Positions 19,391 to 27,900 of a stretch of 64,000 nucleotides of DNA are shown here, piece after piece. Position 1 is the first letter of the stretch. Each line of letters begins with the position of its first letter. The notes under the pieces were generated by a model that was not told the origin of the DNA, did no database searches, and saw only the letters and a program-made list of their open reading frames with translations. This DNA is from Bacteroidota bacterium (GTDB lineage: Bacteria > Bacteroidota > Bacteroidia > Chitinophagales > Chitinophagaceae), in the NCBI GenBank assembly GCA_947452905.1, contig CANGEP010000001.1, positions 522,253-586,252 of the forward strand, given 5' to 3'. The translations under genes and the position numbers were made by a program.

Positions 19391-20113
19391 ATGAATAGTA
19401 GCTACTTTGACGAAATTATTGAAAAAAGACGTTCCAACCGAAAATTTGATCCCGCAATTGAGGTACATAATGATGTGATAAAACGCAGTTTGGAACGTGC
19501 CATATTATCACCCAATAGTAGCAATATGCAACTGTGGGAGTTTTATTGGATAAAGGATGCAAACAACAAAGCTAAATTTGTAGAACTATGTCTAGGACAA
19601 TCTGCAGCTAAAACTGCCAAACAGTTAGTAGTTTTTGTAACGCGAAAAGATTTATGGGCTCAAAGAGCAAAATGGAATTACGATTTAGTAAAAAAATCTA
19701 TAGAAGGCGAACCTAATAAATTACAAAAAAGAGGATTGGATTATTATTCCAAACTTATGCCACTTGCTTATCGTTCTGATATTTTTGGATTCTTTGCTTT
19801 TGTTAGACGATGTATTAGTTTTTTTGGAGGACTTACCAAACCTTTTTATCGAATGGGAGGCAAGGCCGACCAAAGAGTTACGGTTCATAAATCCTGCGCT
19901 TTAGCAGCACAAACATTTATGCTGTCAATAGCAGCCGAAGGTTTTGAATCTTGTCCGATGGAAGGCTTTGATTCGAAAAGAGTAAAAGAATTATTACAAT
20001 TGCCTTCTGGTGCCGAAATAAATATGATAATCGCCGTAGGCAAAGCAACACAGGAAGGTATTTGGGGGCCTCGCAATAGAGTACCTTATGAGGAAGTGGT
20101 TTTTGAAAGATAA
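19391..20113 (+). CDS. Nitroreductase family protein
   Basis: RRSNRKFDP, SPNSSNMQLWEFYWI, GFESCPMEGFDSKRVKELL motifs. Confidence 0.9.
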   Translation: MNSSYFDEIIEKRRSNRKFDPAIEVHNDVIKRSLERAILSPNSSNMQLWEFYWIKDANNKAKFVELCLGQSAAKTAKQLVVFVTRKDLWAQRAKWNYDLVKKSIEGEPNKLQKRGLDYYSKLMPLAYRSDIFGFFAFVRRCISFFGGLTKPFYRMGGKADQRVTVHKSCALAAQTFMLSIAAEGFESCPMEGFDSKRVKELLQLPSGAEINMIIAVGKATQEGIWGPRNRVPYEEVVFER

Positions 20114-20125
20114 ACTGTTTTAAAT

Positions 20126-20150
20126 AAAAAAGGCCGCTTTGCAGCGGCCC
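20126..20150 (-). terminator. Intrinsic terminator
   Basis: Minus strand GGGCCGCTGCAAAGCGGCCTTTTTTATTT between convergent genes. Confidence 0.85.
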
Positions 20151-20170
20151 TCTCTTATTTGGAATACTTA

Positions 20171-21121
20171 CTATTTAATAGTTGTTGTTAAAATAATATT
20201 TCTAAACTCAATTGGGCCATGATCGCCTTGCATCATGATAGGACCTGGAGCAGCTTCATTACTATCAATGGCGCCTCCAGTAACTCCTGGAATTTCTTGT
20301 TTGTAAATGACCGTTGTACCATTCACCTTTACAGTAACCATTCGACCTACAAGCTCCACATCATAGGTTTGCCATTCGTCTGCTTCTTTAGCCATATTTA
20401 ACCAAGGGTCAATAAATCCATAAATACCTCCTAAATATAAACTAAGCGGCTCCAATCCTTTATTGTCTTCGATTTGAACTTCATAGCGACCTCTTAAATA
20501 AACACCACTATTACTTCCTTTAGGATATTTAAATTCAATATGTAATTTAAAGTCATCGTATGTTTTAATGGTTCTGATGTTAGCACCCGATTTAGGAGAT
20601 TTCAACACACCATTCTCTACCACCCATTGATTTACGGGCCCCATTGCCTGCCAGCCGGTTAAATCTTTGCCATTAAATATTTTTACAGGTTGGCCCCAAA
20701 CAGGTGATTTTTCTCTCCATAATTTAGGCATACGCACTCCCGTCCATGTGCAATTTTTACCCAAAGTGGTTACTAAAGTGCCGCTCAATTTATCATCCTT
20801 TAACACCCCTTCTACAATTAATTCTCTGTCTGTTTTTTCCCATTGAGCAGGGATATGAAAAGATACTTTACCATCTTTAAACTCAACTCTAGAAATAGGC
20901 CTTGCACTTCCTCCTTCCCAAACAAAACGACCAATATAGCCATTCACTCCAGAGTGTCTTACTTCTAACCAAGAGGGCATTAATTTGCCATCCATATTTA
21001 CAGTTAAATCCCAACGTCCTTCAATAGGATAAGTTTCTGCTTCACCAGATGCTTTTACTAAACTAGTTGGTAAAATTATTATTACAGCTACTAATAATTT
21101 AAAAATATTTTTCATGAGCAT
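20171..21121 (-). CDS. DUF1080 (3-keto-disaccharide hydrolase-like) domain protein, secreted
   Basis: IFNGKDLTGWQAMG, FKLHIEFKYPKGSNSGVYLRGRYEVQIEDN; N-terminal signal peptide. Confidence 0.88.
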   Translation of the reverse strand: MLMKNIFKLLVAVIIILPTSLVKASGEAETYPIEGRWDLTVNMDGKLMPSWLEVRHSGVNGYIGRFVWEGGSARPISRVEFKDGKVSFHIPAQWEKTDRELIVEGVLKDDKLSGTLVTTLGKNCTWTGVRMPKLWREKSPVWGQPVKIFNGKDLTGWQAMGPVNQWVVENGVLKSPKSGANIRTIKTYDDFKLHIEFKYPKGSNSGVYLRGRYEVQIEDNKGLEPLSLYLGGIYGFIDPWLNMAKEADEWQTYDVELVGRMVTVKVNGTTVIYKQEIPGVTGGAIDSNEAAPGPIMMQGDHGPIEFRNIILTTTIK

Positions 21122-21228
21122 TAAAATTTAATCGTTTACTAAATATACATCATTTTTAAACTTTATGGTTTAAAATCGCCATTCATTTAAAATATAATTT
21201 AACTTTAAACTATACGAAAATCAAACTT

Positions 21229-22251
21229 ATGAAAAGATATTTTTGCGGATTATTGTTTTTGCCATTTCTCCTACAAGCGCAAAACAAAGTGAATCTAAAA
21301 AAAGATAAAAATAATCCAGTTATTAATATTACAATTAATAATAAACCTTTTACCTCTTTTTTCTTTCCAGATACCTTAGATAAACCTGTATTGTATCCTA
21401 TAAGTGCCCCAGATGGTATTATTATAACCAGAGGATTCCCTTTAGCTCCCAAAAAGGATGACCCCACTGATCATCCTCATCACATAGGCTTATGGCTAAA
21501 CTATGAAAATGTAAATGGCTTAGATTTTTGGAATAATTCATTTGCCATTGCAAAAGAAAAAAAATCTCAATATGGATCTATTAAAATGTCTATTGCTCCA
21601 ACCTTTAAAAGTGGACAAGAAGGAACCTTACAATATGGTGCCAATTGGGTAAACTCGGCGAATGAAATATTATTAAATGAGTCTACCACCTTTACTTTTA
21701 GTGAATCCTCTGGTATTTGGATTATTGACAGAACCACCACCCTAACTGCTCAAAGAGAAGTTAAGTTTACAGATGCCAAAGATGGTTTATTAGGTTTAAG
21801 AGTCGCACACGAATTGCAATTACCTACTAAAGAAACCAAAAAATACACCGATGATAAAGGAATTGTTACGACAATTGTCGCCAACAAAGACTCCATTGCA
21901 AATGGGAATTATATAAATGCAAATGGCATTCAAGGGGAAGAAGTGTGGAGTAAAAAAGCACCTTGGTGTATGTTGTATGGCAAAATGGGGAATGATACAA
22001 TTAGCATTGCCATTTTAGATCATCCTAAAAATATTGGCTACCCTACCAACTGGCATGCCAGAGGGTATGGTTTATTTGCTGCCAACCCACTGGGAGAAAA
22101 AATATTTACCAATGGTAAAGACGAAAGAAATCTTGTGTTACAAAAAGGGGAAACAGTTACTTTTAAATATCGAATCTTAATTGCCTCTGCTAAAAAACAA
22201 CTTAGTAAAAATAATATCGAAGCCTTGCAGAAAAGTTTTAGTACTAAATAA
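21229..22251 (+). CDS. PmoA-like / DUF6807 family protein
   Basis: GFPLAPKKDDPTDHPHHIGLWLNYENVNGLDFW and GDTISIAILDHPKNIGYPTNWHARGYGLFAANPLG patterns; signal peptide. Confidence 0.75.
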   Translation: MKRYFCGLLFLPFLLQAQNKVNLKKDKNNPVINITINNKPFTSFFFPDTLDKPVLYPISAPDGIIITRGFPLAPKKDDPTDHPHHIGLWLNYENVNGLDFWNNSFAIAKEKKSQYGSIKMSIAPTFKSGQEGTLQYGANWVNSANEILLNESTTFTFSESSGIWIIDRTTTLTAQREVKFTDAKDGLLGLRVAHELQLPTKETKKYTDDKGIVTTIVANKDSIANGNYINANGIQGEEVWSKKAPWCMLYGKMGNDTISIAILDHPKNIGYPTNWHARGYGLFAANPLGEKIFTNGKDERNLVLQKGETVTFKYRILIASAKKQLSKNNIEALQKSFSTK

Positions 22252-22268
22252 TAAGACTAAAAAACAAT

Positions 22269-22301
22269 AAAAAATCCCGCTTACATTCAGCGGGATTTTT
22301 T
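22269..22301. terminator. Bidirectional intrinsic terminator between the PmoA-like gene and ssrA
   Basis: AAAAAATCCCGCT-TACATTC-AGCGGGATTTTTT. Confidence 0.92.
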
Positions 22302-22302
22302 G

Positions 22303-22672
22303 TGGAGTCGAGGGGAGTCGAACCCCTGTCCAAACAATGTTACCATTGGTCTTCTACATGCTTATTGTTTTATTATTTGTCGGCAGTAGACAGGAATAAC
22401 ACAAACCAATCTACTACTTAGCTGAATGGTACTTAAATAGGAGGCACAGCCTACTCCTATTGCATCCCTTTTTGTTTTGATTAAGCTAAGCTGCGGGTAA
22501 AGGGCCTACCTGCTTGCTCGGCCATAATGGAAGTTAATTCACTGAATTAAGCAGCCATGGCGTAGTTTGTTTCGCCGTTTGATTGTTTGATATTCAGATT
22601 TAAGTGCTAATTATCCAACGCACTGCATGCTTACCCCAACCGCTACGCTTGCTGTCAAAACCATACGACCCC
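22303..22672 (-). ncRNA. ssrA: tmRNA (transfer-messenger RNA)
   Basis: Minus strand begins GGGGTCGTATGGTTTTGACAGC and ends GGTTCGACTCCCCTCGACTCCA; acceptor arms GGGGTCG/CGACTCC pair (one G.U); tag ORF GETNYAMAA-stop at 22547-22576. Confidence 0.96.
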
Positions 22673-22719
22673 AATGTTTTTGTCGGGTAAAACTTATAAA
22701 GAACCTGTAAAATTAAGCT

Positions 22720-24069
22720 TTATTTGAACAATCTCCAAAAGTCTAGTCCCAGTGCATAGAACATTAAACCAAACATTAATACCATACCGACTATTTGCGC
22801 ATACTCCATAAACTTATCACTTGGCTTTTTGCCAGTGATCATTTCTACAAGTATAAATAAGGCATGCCCCCCATCCAATGCAGGAATAGGAAGTACATTC
22901 ATAAAGGCAAGTATAATGGAGAAGATGGCAGTTAAGGTCCAGAATTTTTCCCAATCCCATATCGATGGAAAGGTATTTCCAATACTAATTAAACTACCTA
23001 AGGAATCGTTTGGATTTACCTTGCCCGTAAAGATTTGCTTAATCCCAATGATATAATTATTAAGCGTGGTAAAACATCTGTTGGTGCCTTCAGGTATGGC
23101 TTCCCATAAAGTATAATCCGTATGCACTGTAGAAAATATTTCATAGGGCATTTTTAAGAAGACGCCAATTTGACTAGAGGCACTTACTAGCATTTTTACT
23201 TTCACTGTATCCTCTCCCCTTTTTGCAGTGATTGTTATAATTGAATCTGCAAAATTTTTCTTAGCCTCAGTAAATGTTTGCACATATTTAACATTAACTG
23301 TATTTAACAAAATCAAAGAATCTCCTTTTTGTAGAGTCCCTTCAGTTATCACAGCCGACTTAGATACAGAGTCCACAACAACAGGAATACGTGGTGTTAC
23401 AAAAGGAGTTGTCTTTTTAATTTTTGCTAGTTGCGTTGATAAGGTTGAAGGAACCGTTAAAACAACTGTACTATCCCCTCTTTTAACTTCGATTGTTTTT
23501 GGATTCTGTAAAACTAATTTAGCTTCTAAAGTGTAAAAGTTTTCTAACACTTTATTATCAACCGAACTAATAATATCACCCTCTTGTATACCCATGCTTT
23601 TTGCAAGTGGACTTGCATGTACTCCATAGATTGTATTTTTTGCAGGCAAAATATCGTCTCCCCAGTACCAACCTATTCCAATAAAAATTACAATGGCTAA
23701 AATAACATTTACAAATACACCACCTAACATTACGATTAATCTTTGGTAGGCTGGTTTTGATCTTAATTCCCAATCTTCTGGCGCTTGATTTAATTGATCC
23801 TTGTCCAGACTTTCGTCAATCATCCCAGCTATTTTAACATAGCCTCCAAAAGGAATCCATCCAATACCATATTCTGTTTCTCCAATTTTCTTTTTCCATA
23901 AACTAAAGCCAGGATTAAAAAATAAGTAAAATTTTTCTACTCTTATTTTAAAAAATCTTGCAGGTAAAAAATGTCCTAACTCATGCAAAACAACAATAAT
24001 AGAAAAAGATAAAATAAACTGACCCGTTTTCACACCTACTGATGCAAAATCAATTGCTAATGTATACAT
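22720..24069 (-). CDS. rseP: RIP metalloprotease RseP (site-2 protease)
   Basis: VVLHELGHFLPARFFKI (HExxH), PDZ-like region, NVLPIPALDGGHALF. Confidence 0.95.
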   Translation of the reverse strand: MYTLAIDFASVGVKTGQFILSFSIIVVLHELGHFLPARFFKIRVEKFYLFFNPGFSLWKKKIGETEYGIGWIPFGGYVKIAGMIDESLDKDQLNQAPEDWELRSKPAYQRLIVMLGGVFVNVILAIVIFIGIGWYWGDDILPAKNTIYGVHASPLAKSMGIQEGDIISSVDNKVLENFYTLEAKLVLQNPKTIEVKRGDSTVVLTVPSTLSTQLAKIKKTTPFVTPRIPVVVDSVSKSAVITEGTLQKGDSLILLNTVNVKYVQTFTEAKKNFADSIITITAKRGEDTVKVKMLVSASSQIGVFLKMPYEIFSTVHTDYTLWEAIPEGTNRCFTTLNNYIIGIKQIFTGKVNPNDSLGSLISIGNTFPSIWDWEKFWTLTAIFSIILAFMNVLPIPALDGGHALFILVEMITGKKPSDKFMEYAQIVGMVLMFGLMFYALGLDFWRLFK

Positions 24070-24072
24070 AAT

Positions 24073-25230
24073 TTATAATTGTATTAAGGAAGCTGCATAA
24101 TTACGCGCTTCACCGTCTGATTCAAAATAATCATCCAAGCTTGGATGTGCGATAAAATCTATTTTTTGTAAAGTTCTTTCTATTAATTCTGTCATGTCTA
24201 AGAAACCAATTCTGTTTTTTAAAAATGCATATACTGCAATTTCATTGGCTGCATTTAATACACAAGGTGCATTACCCCCAATTTGCATAGCCTCGGTAGC
24301 TAAATATAAATTGCGAAAAGTTTTTACATCGGGTTCGTCAAAACTTAATTGATTGGGTTTATCGAAATGATATCTAGGAAAATTATTTTTTAATCTTTTA
24401 GGAAATGCCATTGCATATTGAATGGGCAATTTCATATCTGGTAATCCCATTTGGGCTTTAATGCTACCATCCTCAAATTGCACCATGCTATGAATTATAC
24501 TTTGTGCATGTACAACTACTTTAATTTGACTTGGGTGTAAACCAAATAACCATTTTGCCTCAATCATCTCTAAGCCTTTGTTCATAAGGGTTGCAGAGTC
24601 TATTGATATTTTAGCACCCATCGCCCAATTAGGATGTTGTAAAGCATGATCACGTTTTACATTTACTAAGAAATTGGGCTTCTTTCCTAAAAATGGACCA
24701 CCACTAGCTGTTAAAATAATTTTTTCGATAGGGTTATTATGTTCTCCTACTAAACACTGAAAAATGGCAGAGTGCTCACTATCCACTGGAATAACATCAA
24801 CTCCTTTTTGTTTGGCCGTTTGCATTACTATATCACCTGCTACCACTAAAGTTTCTTTATTAGCTAATCCAATATGCTTGCCACTTTCTATGGCTGTTAA
24901 AGTGGGTTTTAATCCAGCAAAACCTACAATACCTGCCATCATAAAATCATAACAATCCATTCCAGCTACTTGTTCTAAAGCTTCTTCCCCTGCAAACACT
25001 TTAATAGGCTTTCCTTCTAATGCTTTTTTCACCACAGCATATTTGGCTATTTCGCCTATTACTACAATATTGGGTACAAATTGTAAGGCTTGTTCGATAA
25101 GTAAGGAATCATTGGATTGGGCAGTTAATATTTCGGCCACAAATAATTCGGGATGCGCAGCAATTACTTCCAAGGTTTGTTTTCCTATGGAACCGGTTGA
25201 ACCAAAAACTGCAATTCTTTTTTGTGACAT
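24073..25230 (-). CDS. dxr: 1-deoxy-D-xylulose-5-phosphate reductoisomerase
   Basis: FGSTGSIGKQTLEVI, VDSEHSAIFQCL, LTASGGPF, HPNWAMGAKISIDSATLMNKGLEMIEAKWLF. Confidence 0.98.
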   Translation of the reverse strand: MSQKRIAVFGSTGSIGKQTLEVIAAHPELFVAEILTAQSNDSLLIEQALQFVPNIVVIGEIAKYAVVKKALEGKPIKVFAGEEALEQVAGMDCYDFMMAGIVGFAGLKPTLTAIESGKHIGLANKETLVVAGDIVMQTAKQKGVDVIPVDSEHSAIFQCLVGEHNNPIEKIILTASGGPFLGKKPNFLVNVKRDHALQHPNWAMGAKISIDSATLMNKGLEMIEAKWLFGLHPSQIKVVVHAQSIIHSMVQFEDGSIKAQMGLPDMKLPIQYAMAFPKRLKNNFPRYHFDKPNQLSFDEPDVKTFRNLYLATEAMQIGGNAPCVLNAANEIAVYAFLKNRIGFLDMTELIERTLQKIDFIAHPSLDDYFESDGEARNYAASLIQL

Positions 25231-25262
25231 CCAATGAGATTGTTAGGGCTAAAAATACGCTA

Positions 25263-26762
25263 TTATTTTGTAATGTAAGCAGCCAAACAATCGGCAATTT
25301 TTCGATCGTTACTTAAACGAGGTACTTTATTTTGTCCCCCTAATTTCCCTTCGGCTCTCATATAATTAATAAAAGAGTTTTTAGCTAGGCAAGAGATGTG
25401 CAAAGGCTCCAAAATATTGCCAGCTATTAAATCTTCATAATAAACATTCTTAGTACACATATATTTATTTAAAGTGGCACTAAATAATTCCATGTCAGCA
25501 GGTGTTTTTTCGAATTCAATAAACCATTCATGGTAACTTTTTCCAGCAGCTTGTTGAATATATGGGGCTACAGTAAATTCAACCACAGAAGCCTTATGCT
25601 GCTCACAAGTTTTTAATAATGCCTGCTCTACTTCTTCCCCAATTACGTGTTCCCCAAAGGCAGAAATAAAATGTTTGACCCTTCCTGTAACCAATATTCT
25701 GTAAGGATTTAGACTAACAAATTTTACTGTATCTCCTATACTATAACCCCATAATCCAGCATTACTATTAATGATTAAAGCATATTGTTCATTCAATTTT
25801 ACCTCGGCTAAAGAATATCGAGTAGGGTTTTCATCCTGCACTTCGGCGATAGGGATAAATTCAAAAAAGATTCCGCTATTTGTATTTAATAATAATCCTG
25901 GCGCATCGCTAGCATCTTGAAAAGCAAAGAATCCTTCACTTGCCGGAAATAGCTCAATGGTATCAACCTGCTTTCCTATGGTTTCAAATAATTTGGATTT
26001 ATAGGGTTCGAAATTAACACCCCCTTGTACAAGCACTTGTAAATTTGGAAATAGATCTTTAATTGGTTTCCCAGTTTTAGCAACCAAGCTATCAAAATAC
26101 ATTTGCATCCATGGTGGAATTCCTCCTATGAGAGTTAAATCCTTCCCGAGGGTTTGATCTACAATCTTTTCTAACTTTTCTTCCCACTCCTCAATACAAT
26201 TAGTCTCAAAATCGGGCAATTGATTGGTTCTCAAATAGGCCGGAATATGATGATTGACAATGCCACTTAATCGGCCTGTTGGAATACCACCCACGCGCTC
26301 TAATATGGGAGAACCACTCAAAAATATCATTTTGCCACCTGCAAAACGCGTATTTCCAGTTTTAGACATATAGGCAAGTAAGGCATTTCGGGCGCCATTA
26401 ATATGATTACTGATTGAATCTTTGGTAATGGGGATGTATTTTACCCCACTTGTGGTTCCACTTGTTTTAGCAAAATATAGGGGCTTACCTTTCCAAAGTA
26501 TATTTTGTCCCCCTTCCTTTATCTTATTAATATAGCCTTTGAAACCTTCATAATCTTTGATAGGGACTGCTTTTTTAAAGCTTTCATAGTCAGTTACCTT
26601 TTCGAGACCATGATCTTTGCCATAAACCGTGGTTTTTCCGATCTTAACTAATTGATTTAGAATAGTTTGCTGATCCGCCACTGCAGTTTTAGCCTCCTTT
26701 TGAATCTGATAATTGATCATTCCAGCAAAAGGCTTGGCTAATAAGGATTTTATATTGAACAT
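25263..26762 (-). CDS. GH3 auxin-responsive promoter family protein (acyl-adenylating superfamily)
   Basis: YFAKTSGTTSGVKYIPIT, FPASEGFFAFQ, LWGYSIGDTVKFVSLNPYRILVTGRVKHFISAFGEHV. Confidence 0.9.
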   Translation of the reverse strand: MFNIKSLLAKPFAGMINYQIQKEAKTAVADQQTILNQLVKIGKTTVYGKDHGLEKVTDYESFKKAVPIKDYEGFKGYINKIKEGGQNILWKGKPLYFAKTSGTTSGVKYIPITKDSISNHINGARNALLAYMSKTGNTRFAGGKMIFLSGSPILERVGGIPTGRLSGIVNHHIPAYLRTNQLPDFETNCIEEWEEKLEKIVDQTLGKDLTLIGGIPPWMQMYFDSLVAKTGKPIKDLFPNLQVLVQGGVNFEPYKSKLFETIGKQVDTIELFPASEGFFAFQDASDAPGLLLNTNSGIFFEFIPIAEVQDENPTRYSLAEVKLNEQYALIINSNAGLWGYSIGDTVKFVSLNPYRILVTGRVKHFISAFGEHVIGEEVEQALLKTCEQHKASVVEFTVAPYIQQAAGKSYHEWFIEFEKTPADMELFSATLNKYMCTKNVYYEDLIAGNILEPLHISCLAKNSFINYMRAEGKLGGQNKVPRLSNDRKIADCLAAYITK

Positions 26763-26882
26763 GGGCGAAGCATTAGAGTTGGGTCACAGATAACAAATTT
26801 AGGGACTATTTCATTGATCTTCAAATGACTTTGAGGCTTAAATTGGGCTAATTTTAGCCTAATTATATTTTTTGAGAATTAC

Positions 26883-26913
26883 TTGCAAATTGGGAGAATA
26901 ATAATTACCTTTG
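26883..26913 (+). promoter_or_regulatory. Promoter of rplU-rpmA
   Basis: TTG at 26883-26885, about 20 nt spacing, TACCTTTG at 26906-26913. Confidence 0.65.
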
Positions 26914-26934
26914 CCGTCCTAATTTTGGACATTT

Positions 26935-27234
26935 ATGTTAGCAGTAGTAAAAATCGCAGGACAGCAATTCAAAGTACAAGCAGGAGATAGCTTGTATGTA
27001 CCTCACCTGCAAGGTAAAACCGGAGACAAAGTTGAATTCAGCGATGTATTATTCGTTGATAACAATGGAAGTATTTCATTTACAACTAAGGTTGTAGTGA
27101 AAGCAGAAATTGTAAACGACCTAGTTCAAGGGGATAAAGTAATCGCTTTTAAAATGAAAAGACGTAAGGGTTTCCGTAAAAAACACGGACATAGAACTCA
27201 TTACACTCAAATCAAAATCGATAACATCGCTTAA
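26935..27234 (+). CDS. rplU: 50S ribosomal protein L21
   Basis: AVVKIAGQQFKVQAGDSLYV; FKMKRRKGFRKKHGHRTHYTQIKI. Confidence 0.98.
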   Translation: MLAVVKIAGQQFKVQAGDSLYVPHLQGKTGDKVEFSDVLFVDNNGSISFTTKVVVKAEIVNDLVQGDKVIAFKMKRRKGFRKKHGHRTHYTQIKIDNIA

Positions 27235-27286
27235 TTAGAACATTAAGCGGCGTTTTAGTAAATAACATTCTAGTAAACAAAATACT

Positions 27287-27553
27287 ATGGCACACAAGAA
27301 AGGAGAAGGTTCCGTAAAAAACGGCCGTGACTCACAAAGCAAACGTTTAGGTGTTAAGATTTATGGTGGTCAACCAGCATTATCAGGCAATATCCTAATT
27401 CGTCAAAGAGGTACTCAATACCACCCTGGCAAAAATGTGGGTGTTGGTTCTGACTTTACTTTATTCGCACTTCAAAACGGAGTAGTTGAATTTAAGAAAG
27501 GAAAAAACAACAAAACGACCGTTTCTGTTTTACCGGTTGAAGTGGTAGCTTAA
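27287..27553 (+). CDS. rpmA: 50S ribosomal protein L27
   Basis: [29 protein letters not shown]. Confidence 0.98.
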   Translation: MAHKKGEGSVKNGRDSQSKRLGVKIYGGQPALSGNILIRQRGTQYHPGKNVGVGSDFTLFALQNGVVEFKKGKNNKTTVSVLPVEVVA

Positions 27554-27625
27554 AAAAAAGTTTTGTAGATATGAAAAAAGTTTTTACTTTTAATTCATAT
27601 TTACTAACCATTAAATCTAAAAAAC

Positions 27626-27835
27626 ATGGCAACTGCAAAAAAAGCGGCTAAAAAAGCTGCTCCTAAAAAAGCTGCAAAGAAAGTCGTAAAGAAAGCTGCT
27701 AAGAAAGCTGCTCCTAAGAAAGCTGCTAAAAAAGCTGCTCCTAAAAAAGCTGCTAAGAAAGCTGCTCCTAAGAAAGCTGCTAAAAAAGCTGCTCCTAAGA
27801 AGAAAGCTGCTAAGAAAGCTGCTAAAAAGAAATAA
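27626..27835 (+). CDS. Histone H1-like Lys/Ala/Pro-rich DNA-binding protein
   Basis: 69-aa protein almost entirely of AAPKKAAKK-type repeats. Confidence 0.7.
   Translation: MATAKKAAKKAAPKKAAKKVVKKAAKKAAPKKAAKKAAPKKAAKKAAPKKAAKKAAPKKKAAKKAAKKK
27640..27830 (+). repeat. Degenerate tandem repeat (unit like GCTGCTCCTAAGAAAGCTGCTAAGAAA)
   Basis: Iterated AAAGCTGCT(CCTAARAAA)GCTGCTAARAAA units inside the H1-like ORF. Confidence 0.8.
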
Positions 27836-27858
27836 TTATCTTTTGATAATTTCGAAAG

Positions 27859-27893
27859 TCCCTCCGATTCAATCGGGGGGATTTTTTTTACCT
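27859..27893 (+). terminator. Intrinsic terminator
   Basis: TCCCTCCGAT-TCA-ATCGGGGGGA followed by TTTTTTT. Confidence 0.88.
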
Positions 27894-27900
27894 TTACTTT

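Noticed and set aside
23228-23536. 102-aa plus-strand ORF
   Set aside because: Antisense to rseP; no start signals or domain.
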